Shown: piece after piece, positions 21,280 through 28,745 of the stretch
Numbering within the stretch: the stretch's first letter is position 1
Layout: each line of letters begins with the position of its first letter
Source of the DNA: Bacteroidota bacterium
GTDB taxonomy: Bacteria; Bacteroidota; Bacteroidia; Bacteroidales; UBA12481
NCBI GenBank assembly: GCA_018669475.1
Contig: JABHCC010000104.1
Span: forward strand, 62,001-126,000
Reading direction: 5' to 3'
DNA: 64,000 bases
Notes under the pieces: model-generated
Databases searched by the model: none
Seen by the model: only the letters and a program-made list of their open reading frames with translations
What the model was told of the DNA's origin: nothing
Translations under genes and position numbers: made by a program

Positions 21280-21561
21280 TTAGTATTCATCTTCGTTAAA
21301 AAAGAAATCATCTTTACTTGGGTAATCAGGCCAAATATCCTCTATACTCTCGTATACCTCCCCCTCATCTTCCATTTCCTGCAGATTCTCAATCACTTCC
21401 AGAGGTGCTCCGGAACGAATACCAAAATCTATAAGCTCATCCTTAGTTGCCGGCCAGGGTGCATCCTCAAGTTTTGATGCCAATTCAAGTGTCCAATACA
21501 TATGCGTCCAATTAGTGGCAATAATTTTTGGCGAATATACATCTTTTACTGACAAATCCAA
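21280..21561 (-). CDS. DUF2795 domain small protein
   Basis: 93 residues, cytoplasmic, acidic. The central part WPATKDELIDFGIRSGAP followed by LEVIENLQEMEDEGEVYESI matches the DUF2795 family, and the acidic end DDFFFNEDEY is typical of its Bacteroidota form. Function unknown. It starts 9 bp after the stop of the ABC ATPase gene on the same strand, so both are probably one transcript. The strong conservation of this small protein in my memory of Bacteroidota genomes argues for a housekeeping role. Confidence 0.85.
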   Translation of the reverse strand: MDLSVKDVYSPKIIATNWTHMYWTLELASKLEDAPWPATKDELIDFGIRSGAPLEVIENLQEMEDEGEVYESIEDIWPDYPSKDDFFFNEDEY

Positions 21562-21570
21562 CTTAAAAAA

Positions 21571-22272
21571 TTACACCTTATGAACAGCAGTTTTAACTTC
21601 ATCTGATTCCACCATCCCATCTATGAGTCGAATTATTCTTTGAGCTTGCTCCGCAATGTCCTGTTCATGTGTCACAACAATAATGGTATTGCCCTGTTCA
21701 TGGATATCGGAAATCAATCTCATAATGTCAGCTGAAGTTTTTGAGTCAAGATTTCCGGTAGGTTCATCAGCAAGAATCATTGATGGATTGTTAACTAAAG
21801 CTCGTGCAACAGCAACTCTTTGACGCTGACCTCCGGATAATTCATTAGGTTTATGTTTTACCCTGTCATCCAAACCCACGTTAAATAGTACTTTTCGAGC
21901 TTGTGCCTGCCTATCAGATTTTGGAACGCCTCCGTAAATTAATGGCAAAGTAACATTCTCAAGTGCAGTATATCTTGGTAAGAGGTTGAAAGTTTGAAAA
22001 ATAAATCCAATTTCCTTATTTCTTATTTCTGCAAGTTTTTCATCAGTAAGTACACTTACATTTGTACCATTAAGAATATAATCTCCTTCTGTGGGAGTAT
22101 CAAGGGCACCAAGAATATTCATCAGTGTAGATTTACCTGATCCTGATGGTCCCATAATAGCAACGTATTCACCTCGTTTAATCTCTAAATCAATTCCACG
22201 AAGAGCCTTTACTACCTGATTACCAACATAGTAATATTTTAATATCCCTTTTAATTCAATAATAGTTTCCAT
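21571..22272 (-). CDS. ABC transporter ATP-binding protein, LolD/MacB-like
   Basis: 233 residues. Walker [17 protein letters not shown]-loop FQTFNLLPR, signature [15 protein letters not shown], Walker [14 protein letters not shown] and the switch His in VVTHEQDIA are intact. The sequence after the signature ([13 protein letters not shown]) is typical for the LolD/MacB/FtsE branch that powers lipoprotein release or efflux with FtsX-type permeases. No permease gene is next to it in this window; the neighbours are a DUF2795 protein (downstream) and the divergent recG. Its membrane partner must be encoded elsewhere. Confidence 0.93.
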   Translation of the reverse strand: METIIELKGILKYYYVGNQVVKALRGIDLEIKRGEYVAIMGPSGSGKSTLMNILGALDTPTEGDYILNGTNVSVLTDEKLAEIRNKEIGFIFQTFNLLPRYTALENVTLPLIYGGVPKSDRQAQARKVLFNVGLDDRVKHKPNELSGGQRQRVAVARALVNNPSMILADEPTGNLDSKTSADIMRLISDIHEQGNTIIVVTHEQDIAEQAQRIIRLIDGMVESDEVKTAVHKV

Positions 22273-22292
22273 ATCCGAATCTTGATTTACTG

Positions 22293-22318
22293 CAAAAATA
22301 CCTCCTTAATTAGTTTTG
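22293..22318. promoter_or_regulatory. Overlapping divergent -7 boxes between ABC gene and recG
   Basis: Minus-strand TATTTTTG (22300-22293) sits 20 bp before the ABC gene start and plus-strand TAGTTTTG (22311-22318) sits 68 bp before recG. Both fit TAnnTTTG. The -33 elements are poor, so these remain predictions. Confidence 0.4.
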
Positions 22319-22386
22319 CGACCCAAGCAAAAGAATTATTAACATAATTTAACAGAGAAATGAATAAGCTGTACATTTAAGGCATT

Positions 22387-24498
22387 ATGTCTGTAATTCT
22401 TGATCAGGATATTAAGTTTCTAGCAGGAGTCGGTCCCAAACGTGCCGATCTTTTGGCGAAGGAACTGGCTATTAAAACGTTCAAAGATCTTCTGTTCCAT
22501 TTTCCCTATAAATATGCTGACAGGTCAAGAATATGTCCAATCCGTGAAATCAAAGATGGTGAAAGCCATATACAGCTAAAGGGAAAAATCACAGGCATGG
22601 AAATATTTGGAGTGAGGCAAAAACAACGCCTGGTTGCTACACTTGAAGATGACACAGGCACTGTTGAGCTTATCTGGTTCAAGTCTGTTAAATGGATGAG
22701 TCAGTCACTAAAAGAGGGTATTGAATATATGGTCTTTGGGAAACCAGTCTTTTTCAAATCAAGAATAAACATACCTCATCCGGAGGTGGAAGAAATGGCC
22801 AGGATTAGCAAGGTCAGCTACCCGTATATTTTTCAGGCCTCATATCCCCTGACTGAAAAGCTCAAAAATGGTTTCATTACGTCAAGAACCCTTCATAAAC
22901 TCCAGTACAACTTGCTTCAAAAGGTTTATGGACAGATTGAAGAGACCATGCCTGGCTACATTTTAAGAAATCTGGGACTACCTGATCTGAATACTTGTTT
23001 ACTTAATATTCATTATCCTTCTGATGAGGAACTATTGAAAAAAGCCCGTTATAGAATAAAATTTGAAGAGTTATTCTATATCCAGCTAAAGTTATTGAGA
23101 TTGCGTGAGGGCCGTAAAGTCAAACATAAAGGTTGTTTGTTTTCAGAAATTGGGGATCGGTTTAATAGATTCTATCACGACCATCTGCCTTTTAATCTGA
23201 CAGATGCCCAAAAACGAGTTATTAAAGAGATCAGAAAGGACGTGGGTTCGGGAAAACAAATGAACCGCTTATTGCAAGGAGATGTTGGAAGCGGTAAAAC
23301 CCTCGTAGCTCTGCTTACTATCCTCATGGCAATTGATAATGGATTTCAGACCTGCATCATGGCACCAACCGAGATTCTGGCACAGCAACATTTCGCTACT
23401 TTCAAACAAATGCTGGGAAATCTTCCTATTAAAATAGGTATTCTAACTGGTTCAAGTAAAAAAGCTGCAAGAGAAGAGCTTCATTCTCTTTTGCAAAATG
23501 GCGAAATGAAAATTTTGATCGGAACTCATGCTCTGATTGAAGATATAGTAATCTTTAATAATCTGGGATTGGTGATTATTGATGAACAACATCGTTTTGG
23601 TGTTGCACAGAGAGCTAAACTATGGAAGAAAAATCCTTTACAGCCGCCTCATATCCTGGTCATGACGGCTACACCCATTCCACGAACTCTTGCTATGACA
23701 GTTTATGGTGATTTGGATGTTTCGGTCATTGATGAACTGCCTCCTGGTCGTAAACCAGTGAAAACCGCACATTATTATGATAGCAAACGCCTTCAGCTAT
23801 TCAAATTCATGAAAGATCAGGTAGCAGCTGGTCGCCAGGTATATGTGGTATATCCTCTAATTAAGGAGTCTGAGAAAATGGATTACAAGGATCTTGAGGA
23901 TGGATATGCCAGTATCAGCAGAGCCTTCCCTACCCCACAGTATGCAGTGTCGGTTCTTCATGGTCGCATGAAAGCAGAAGAAAAAAATAAAGCAATGGCG
24001 CTGTTTGTCAATGGAACAACACAGATCATGGTCTCTACAACTGTAATAGAAGTTGGTGTTGACGTTCCTAATGCCAGCGTGATGATAATTGAAAGTACTG
24101 AGCGATTTGGACTGAGCCAGCTACATCAGTTACGCGGAAGAGTAGGTCGGGGTGCCGAACAATCATATTGCTTATTAATGTCGGGTGTGAAGCTGACTAA
24201 GGATGCAAGGACACGAATAGAAACAATGGTAAGAACAACTGATGGTTTTGATATTGCAGAGGTGGATATGAGACTCCGAGGACCTGGTGATCTTGAAGGC
24301 ACACAACAAAGTGGTATTCCGTTCGACCTGAAACTTGCTAATTTGGTAAAAGACCAGAAAATACTTGAACATGCGCGAAACGTTGCCTCCGATATTCTGG
24401 ACGATGATCCCCTGTTGGATAAAAAAGAGCATGCAATTCTGAGTAAAGAATTATCCCGAATTAATAATCATAATCACAATTGGAGCGAGATTTCATAA
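22387..24498 (+). CDS. recG: ATP-dependent DNA helicase RecG
   Basis: 703 residues, normal for RecG. An N-terminal wedge/OB domain (LAGVGPKRADLLAKELAI; KGKITGMEIF) is followed by the helicase core with Walker A GDVGSGKTLVALL, the DEQH box VIIDEQHRFGVAQRAKL, TATPIPRTLAMT, and the C-terminal QLRGRVGRGAEQSYCLLM and LRGPGDLEGTQQSG. RecG reverses stalled replication forks and processes branched DNA. Monocistronic by spacing: it is divergent from the ABC gene and followed by a 129-bp gap. Confidence 0.97.
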   Translation: MSVILDQDIKFLAGVGPKRADLLAKELAIKTFKDLLFHFPYKYADRSRICPIREIKDGESHIQLKGKITGMEIFGVRQKQRLVATLEDDTGTVELIWFKSVKWMSQSLKEGIEYMVFGKPVFFKSRINIPHPEVEEMARISKVSYPYIFQASYPLTEKLKNGFITSRTLHKLQYNLLQKVYGQIEETMPGYILRNLGLPDLNTCLLNIHYPSDEELLKKARYRIKFEELFYIQLKLLRLREGRKVKHKGCLFSEIGDRFNRFYHDHLPFNLTDAQKRVIKEIRKDVGSGKQMNRLLQGDVGSGKTLVALLTILMAIDNGFQTCIMAPTEILAQQHFATFKQMLGNLPIKIGILTGSSKKAAREELHSLLQNGEMKILIGTHALIEDIVIFNNLGLVIIDEQHRFGVAQRAKLWKKNPLQPPHILVMTATPIPRTLAMTVYGDLDVSVIDELPPGRKPVKTAHYYDSKRLQLFKFMKDQVAAGRQVYVVYPLIKESEKMDYKDLEDGYASISRAFPTPQYAVSVLHGRMKAEEKNKAMALFVNGTTQIMVSTTVIEVGVDVPNASVMIIESTERFGLSQLHQLRGRVGRGAEQSYCLLMSGVKLTKDARTRIETMVRTTDGFDIAEVDMRLRGPGDLEGTQQSGIPFDLKLANLVKDQKILEHARNVASDILDDDPLLDKKEHAILSKELSRINNHNHNWSEIS

Positions 24499-24556
24499 CG
24501 AGTTTTCATCTGTCGAAGAAATACCTATTCCGAAAACTGATCTCGAATGAGTATTC

Positions 24557-24575
24557 TTATGCTGTATAAGCATAA
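24557..24575. other. Small hairpin upstream of M1 peptidase gene
   Basis: TTATGCT (24557-24563) and AGCATAA (24569-24575) form a perfect 7-bp stem with a 5-base loop, 52 bp before the M1 peptidase ATG. No T-run follows, so it is not an evident intrinsic terminator. Its role is unknown. Confidence 0.35.
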
Positions 24576-24627
24576 ACCCCTGTCAGTATAATGATTTGAC
24601 TATTTTTAAATCTTAAAATACTCTACC

Positions 24628-26232
24628 ATGAAAACTATTCTCGCCGGAATAATCCTATTAGTATTGTCAAGCTCCTTATTTGCACAGGATCCATATCCTG
24701 TTAATCCAAATCTGGATGTAATCCATTACAAATTTGACTTGAAAGTATCTGAAAATAACGATAGTCTGACGGGAAAGGCAATTATCACCTGTCGGATGAG
24801 TGCTGCCGAAAACCAACTTTTATTCGATCTTATCTCAGAGAATGAAGGCAAAGGCATGAAGGTTTTGTCAGTTTGCAACAAACATAAGCAACTGCCTTTT
24901 AGACATGAAAATGATCAAATTAGAATAACGGTGCCAGCTTATTCCCAAAAAGATACTCTGGTGACTATTCAAATTGCTTATGTCGGAATCCCTAAGGACG
25001 GACTTATAATCTCCCAAACTAAGCATGGCAAGAACTCATATTTTGGTGACAACTGGCCCGACCGTGCCAGGCATTGGCTCCCTTGTGTGGATCATGTTTC
25101 AGATAAAGCAACTGTTGAGTTTATTGTAAGTGCACCAGAACAATACGAAGTTATTGCTGTTGGTTATCGTAAAGCCCTATACCCGGGCGAAAATCACCAT
25201 AATATTACTCACTATGTTTCAAGCGTTCCACTTTGTACAAAAGTTATGGTTATTGGCATTGCTGATTTTTCTATTCAGACTGCAGGATTTGCTGGTCATA
25301 TTCCGATTGAGAGCTGGGTGTATACTGAGGATCAAAACAATGGCTTCCTTGATTATGCACCAGCTGTTGACATCGTTGATTATTTCTCCAGAAAAATCGG
25401 ACCTTTTGCTTTTGAAAAGCTTGCAAATGTACAATCGAAGACTGTATATGGAGGGATGGAAAACTCTGGTGCCATTTTCTATTATGAAAATTCTGTGAGT
25501 GGAAATAATCGTTTACACAGCCTGCTTGCTCATGAAATTGCACACCAATGGTTTGGTGATGCAGTGAGCGAAGCGGATTGGCATCATATATGGCTTAGTG
25601 AAGGATTTGCAACCTATTTGGAATCGGTCTATATGAGTGAAAACTATCAGGGACGTACTTTATCAGAACGAATGGCCAGATCAAGAAACCGTGTTACTGC
25701 CTATTACCAGCGAAATCCCGCTCCTGTTATTGATACCAGTATCGTAAATCTCAGACGATTACTTTCGACAAATTCATACCAAAAGGGAGCTTGGTTTTTA
25801 CATATGCTCAGGCGCGACCTGGGTGAATCTACTTTTTGGACAGGCATGAACAGTTACTATTTGAAGTTCATGAATAAAAATGCATTGACTGAGGATTTCA
25901 GACATTGTATGGAAGAAGTTTCAGGCAGGAATCTTGAACAATTTTTCAACCAATGGCTCTACCAGGCCGGGCATCCTGTTCTTAAGGTTTCACACAGTTA
26001 TAATGAAGAAAAAAAGATGTTTACAATTGAGCTTGAACAAACACAAGATATCCTTTTCTGTTTCACGCTTGATATACTGCTGGGATCAAAGGATGGTGAG
26101 GAATCTGAAATACTTCAAATCAAGCTCGATCAGAAAAATAGTATCACAGAAATGCCCTTATCTTTCAATCCGGGAACTATCACTGTTGACCCCGATAACT
26201 GGCTTCTCTTTGAAGAGGCCAAAACAGAATAA
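24628..26232 (+). CDS. Secreted M1 family aminopeptidase-type metallopeptidase
   Basis: 534 residues with a signal peptide (MKTILAGIILLVLSSSLFAQ). The M1 substrate-binding motif YGGMENSGAIFYYE and the zinc motif HEIAHQWFGDAVSEADWHH...SEGFATYLE (HExxH followed by the third ligand Glu) are intact. The protein ends after the catalytic and a short beta domain and lacks the long helical C-terminal domain of aminopeptidase N. It probably trims N-termini of peptides in the periplasm. Flanked by 129 bp and 92 bp gaps, so likely transcribed alone. Confidence 0.93.
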   Translation: MKTILAGIILLVLSSSLFAQDPYPVNPNLDVIHYKFDLKVSENNDSLTGKAIITCRMSAAENQLLFDLISENEGKGMKVLSVCNKHKQLPFRHENDQIRITVPAYSQKDTLVTIQIAYVGIPKDGLIISQTKHGKNSYFGDNWPDRARHWLPCVDHVSDKATVEFIVSAPEQYEVIAVGYRKALYPGENHHNITHYVSSVPLCTKVMVIGIADFSIQTAGFAGHIPIESWVYTEDQNNGFLDYAPAVDIVDYFSRKIGPFAFEKLANVQSKTVYGGMENSGAIFYYENSVSGNNRLHSLLAHEIAHQWFGDAVSEADWHHIWLSEGFATYLESVYMSENYQGRTLSERMARSRNRVTAYYQRNPAPVIDTSIVNLRRLLSTNSYQKGAWFLHMLRRDLGESTFWTGMNSYYLKFMNKNALTEDFRHCMEEVSGRNLEQFFNQWLYQAGHPVLKVSHSYNEEKKMFTIELEQTQDILFCFTLDILLGSKDGEESEILQIKLDQKNSITEMPLSFNPGTITVDPDNWLLFEEAKTE

Positions 26233-26324
26233 TAACTGACAATTTTTCTTTATTTACTGACAAAACTTCGCTTTAGGATTCTGGCACAGTTTATGTAAAC
26301 ATCTACATATATTTATTATTCAAC

Positions 26325-26906
26325 ATGAACATTAAAAGTATAGAATCCCACGATGAATTAAGCGGCTGCTTTAAAGAGCATTCACGCTTTTTTCTATTGC
26401 TTTACAAATCTGGTTTAGAGAAAAGTGATTGTGCCTTTGATAATTTACAAAGCATTGACATTGATCAACCAGGTTTCACTGTTTACACAGCAGATGTGAA
26501 TCAGGTAATTGATATTCATCCAAGATATAACATCACTACCGTACCAGCTTTGCTCGAGTTTGATGATGGGGTATATAAAAATGTGTTAAAAGGATGCCAT
26601 CAATCTGATGTCTTGAAAGCAGTATTTGAAGAGGCTGTATACAGCGCCAAGATGGAGAAAGAGGGTAAAACTGTCAAAAGTGTCACAGTGTATTCAACCC
26701 CTGCTTGTTCATGGTGCACAACACTAAAGACATACTTGAGAAAAAACAAAATCAGGTTTACTGACGTTGATATATCAAGGGATCCCAAGCTGGGTCAGGA
26801 ATTAGTTGCCCGAACCGGTCAACAAGGCGTACCACAGACCGAAATAAATGGTCAGTGGGTTGTTGGATTTAACCAAACAAGAATCAACGAATTATTGGAA
26901 ATATAA
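26325..26906 (+). CDS. Thioredoxin-fold/glutaredoxin two-domain protein
   Basis: 193 residues without signal peptide. The C-terminal half (about 115-193) is a glutaredoxin-like domain with the redox motif CSWC (YSTPACSWCTTLKTYL), the cis-Pro segment QQGVPQTEINGQWVVGF, and a GxxxxxINELL end. The N-terminal half (about 1-110) looks like a thioredoxin fold with the cis-Pro segment TTVPALLEF but without the CxxC: the expected site reads KSGLEKSDCAFD with a single Cys. It is therefore probably a redox-inactive or single-Cys binding domain fused to an active glutaredoxin. It precedes a periplasmic thioredoxin gene by 13 bp. Confidence 0.85.
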   Translation: MNIKSIESHDELSGCFKEHSRFFLLLYKSGLEKSDCAFDNLQSIDIDQPGFTVYTADVNQVIDIHPRYNITTVPALLEFDDGVYKNVLKGCHQSDVLKAVFEEAVYSAKMEKEGKTVKSVTVYSTPACSWCTTLKTYLRKNKIRFTDVDISRDPKLGQELVARTGQQGVPQTEINGQWVVGFNQTRINELLEI

Positions 26907-26919
26907 AAACAATATAATA

Positions 26920-27456
26920 ATGAGAAATAAACTATTTCTATTCGCAATTGCACTCTCTTTTAGCTTGTTATCTTGTAATCAGGCTGGAGCCAGTGCTGGA
27001 AATGATCTGAAGGATGATCAAAAAGCCTCGAAGATCAGTGTGAGTCAACAAGACAAAAAAGTAGCTGATAAGCCAATAAAGCTTACAAAATCAGAATTCC
27101 TTACAAAGGTAATGGATTACGAAACAAACACTGAAACCTGGGTTTACGAAGGTGATAAACCTTGCATCATTGATTTCTGGGCTGATTGGTGTGGCCCATG
27201 TAAAAAAGCTGCTCCTGTTCTTGATGAATTAGCCAAAGAATATGCAGGTGAGATTATAATTTATAAGGTAAATACTGATCAGGAAAGAGAACTTGCCAGC
27301 GTATTTGGCATTAGTGGAATCCCTGCTTTTCTGTTTGTTCCTATGAAGGGCAAACCTCAAATGACCAGTGGTATTGCACGCACCCACGCGGATACAAAAA
27401 AGATGTTCGCCGGTCTTATTGATGAAATACTATTGAACAAACCAAAAGTTAATTAA
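26920..27456 (+). CDS. Thioredoxin-domain lipoprotein
   Basis: 178 residues from the ATG at 26920, which yields a signal peptide with lipobox SLLSCNQAG; the longer frame from 26848 overlaps the previous gene and lacks a signal. The thioredoxin domain (about 65-175) has the intact motif DFWADWCGPCKKAAPVLDELA and cis-Pro SGIPAFLFVP. It should be anchored by lipid in the periplasm and exchange disulfides there. The gene is placed between a cytoplasmic-type Grx fusion and a GroES-like gene, all within 15 bp of each other, so it is one operon. Confidence 0.92.
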   Translation: MRNKLFLFAIALSFSLLSCNQAGASAGNDLKDDQKASKISVSQQDKKVADKPIKLTKSEFLTKVMDYETNTETWVYEGDKPCIIDFWADWCGPCKKAAPVLDELAKEYAGEIIIYKVNTDQERELASVFGISGIPAFLFVPMKGKPQMTSGIARTHADTKKMFAGLIDEILLNKPKVN

Positions 27457-27458
27457 GA

Positions 27459-27740
27459 ATGAAAGAACTGCAACCCGTTAATCAACAGGTATTATTAGAA
27501 TTTGCAAAAAAAGAAGAAAAAACCCAAAGTGGAATTTTCATTCCTGACTCAGCTCAGGAGAAACCCAAATTTGCGAAAGTAATAGCATTAAGTGGCATAG
27601 AGAATAGTGAAATTGCTGTTGGAGATCAGGTATTTTATAAAGAATACTCTGGCACAGAGATCACATTTGAAGGTAACGATTACTTACTTGTCCCGTATGG
27701 TGATATTATGGCAAAAGTAGTTGAAACAGATTCTATTTGA
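27459..27740 (+). CDS. GroES-like co-chaperonin
   Basis: 93 residues, the size of GroES. The mobile-loop region EEKTQSGIFIPDSAQEKPK and the core VGDQVFYKEYSGTEITFEGNDYLLVPYGDIMA follow the Cpn10 pattern. No groEL lies next to it; it follows the thioredoxin lipoprotein gene by 2 bp and ends the operon at a strong terminator. It may be a second co-chaperonin beside the regular groES, or the only one; the window cannot tell. Confidence 0.85.
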   Translation: MKELQPVNQQVLLEFAKKEEKTQSGIFIPDSAQEKPKFAKVIALSGIENSEIAVGDQVFYKEYSGTEITFEGNDYLLVPYGDIMAKVVETDSI

Positions 27741-27766
27741 TTTGACTTATTAATTCAAAAAGTATT

Positions 27767-27807
27767 AACTGCCGGATAGATCGAAAGATTATCCGGCAGT
27801 TTTTTTT
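27767..27807 (+). terminator. Intrinsic terminator after GroES-like gene
   Basis: Stem AACTGCCGGATA (27767-27778) pairs perfectly with TATCCGGCAGTT (27790-27801), and the loop can extend the stem with ATC/GAT closing a GAAA tetraloop (27783-27786). A run of eight Ts (27800-27807) follows. It also abuts the convergent crp-type gene stop at 27807-27809, so it may act in both directions. Confidence 0.9.
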
Positions 27808-28478
27808 CAATCGAGATAGGCAATAAGTTTCTCCTGATCCATAATAGTCACCTGTCTGTTCTTAATCCGAAGGATATCTTCATCCTCTAGCTGCGAAAAC
27901 ACCCTTGCAATAGATGGTCTTGCAGCACCAAATAACTCTGCCATAGCCTGTTGCGAAATAGGAATTTGAATTGAGCCTGAATTTTTTTGATTTTGCTGAA
28001 GTAAGTAATGTGCCAATTTACCTTTTAGAGTCTTGAATGACAGAAACTTAAGCTTTCGCGTAAGGAACTGAGTCTTTTTGGAGATCAGGTTCAAATAGTT
28101 TATTTGTGCCTGTGGACAGTAATGAAGAAGCTTTAAAAATTGATCCTTGTAAATAATCAATACAACGACATCTTCATTCGCCAAAACATCGACGGGAAAA
28201 TAGTTATCATCTCCAAAAACAAAAGCTCCAGCCAGAGGTTTTGGTGCTGAAATATCCTCAATTTTGATCATCCGACCTGAAAAATCAGTCATCTCTGCTC
28301 TTACGCTTCCTGTGAGGAGGATGTTCAAACCTTTAACTTCATCTCCCTGTATAGCCAGCAGCTCATCTTTTTTATATCTTTTAACCTGGTATTCAACTAT
28401 CCCAAACACTTCTATTAAACGGTCATGACTAATCCCATGAAGTACTGGACAGGCACCAGCTTTACTTAACCATTTCAT
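27807..28478 (-). CDS. Crp/Fnr family transcriptional regulator
   Basis: 223 residues. The N-terminal cyclic-nucleotide-binding-like beta roll (KRYKKDELLAIQGDEVKGLNILLTGSVRAE, shown in part) is followed by a dimerisation helix and a winged-helix domain with the HTH MAELFGAARPSIARVFSQLE. No FNR-type cysteine cluster is visible, so no iron-sulfur sensing is inferred. Ligand unknown. The gene is preceded by a repeated leader element and a 15-codon frame (28489-28536), and its RBS is AAAAGG just before the ATG. Convergent with the groES-like gene, sharing the terminator. Confidence 0.93.
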   Translation of the reverse strand: MKWLSKAGACPVLHGISHDRLIEVFGIVEYQVKRYKKDELLAIQGDEVKGLNILLTGSVRAEMTDFSGRMIKIEDISAPKPLAGAFVFGDDNYFPVDVLANEDVVVLIIYKDQFLKLLHYCPQAQINYLNLISKKTQFLTRKLKFLSFKTLKGKLAHYLLQQNQKNSGSIQIPISQQAMAELFGAARPSIARVFSQLEDEDILRIKNRQVTIMDQEKLIAYLD

Positions 28479-28488
28479 CCTTTTATAT

Positions 28489-28536
28489 TTATTTATTTAT
28501 TTTGTCTGATGGAGCTCGCACAACAAAAACAATCAT
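28489..28536 (-). CDS. Possible 15-residue upstream ORF before crp-type gene
   Basis: A short frame MIVFVVRAPSDKINK starts at the ATG that ends leader copy 1 and stops 10 bp before the crp-type ATG. In the other two leader copies the ATG at this place is the start of the main gene (phzF, mnmA), so this frame occupies the position of a regulated gene. It may be translated as an upstream ORF that couples to crp expression. No function is known. Confidence 0.4.
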   Translation of the reverse strand: MIVFVVRAPSDKINK

Positions 28537-28582
28537 CCGCGTGTGTGTTAAAATATTTTTCCTTTTGTCATGCTCGGTTCAT
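28534..28582 (-). promoter_or_regulatory. Leader element copy 1 (MNRA frame) before crp-type gene
   Basis: On the minus strand the 49-base element begins with the four-codon frame ATGAACCGAGCATGA (28582-28568, Met-Asn-Arg-Ala-stop), then ACAAAAGGAA, an AT palindrome AAAATATTTT, AACACACAC and CGG-ATG (ATG 28536-28534). It shares about 45 of 49 positions with copy 3 (43649-43697). Upstream AAGGAG (5 bases before the first ATG) gives this mini-frame a good ribosome-binding site, and a promoter (28605-28634) precedes it. Confidence 0.7.
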
Positions 28583-28604
28583 CTTTTCTCCTTTTTGCGA
28601 AGTG

Positions 28605-28635
28605 CAAAATTAATTATCTCACTTGAATCAAGCAA
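28605..28635 (-). promoter_or_regulatory. Predicted promoter of crp-type gene leader
   Basis: TAATTTTG on the minus strand (28612-28605) matches TAnnTTTG, with TTG about 20 bp upstream as a -33 element. It lies 22 bp before the Met-Asn-Arg-Ala frame, so transcripts should carry the entire leader element. Confidence 0.5.
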
Positions 28636-28745
28636 GCATATTATCTTATCTATAAAGAATACATAATTAGCTATATTTCTGATATTGCTTTTTTTTGGAA
28701 TATTGATAGCTTTTCGGTAGATTGGAACAAACCTATTTCATTGTT

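Noticed and set aside
28534-28582. Leader element as an insertion sequence end or REP element
   Set aside because: No transposase, no terminal inverted repeats, and all three copies end exactly at an ATG with the same orientation to the gene; a dispersed non-coding element is not fully excluded.
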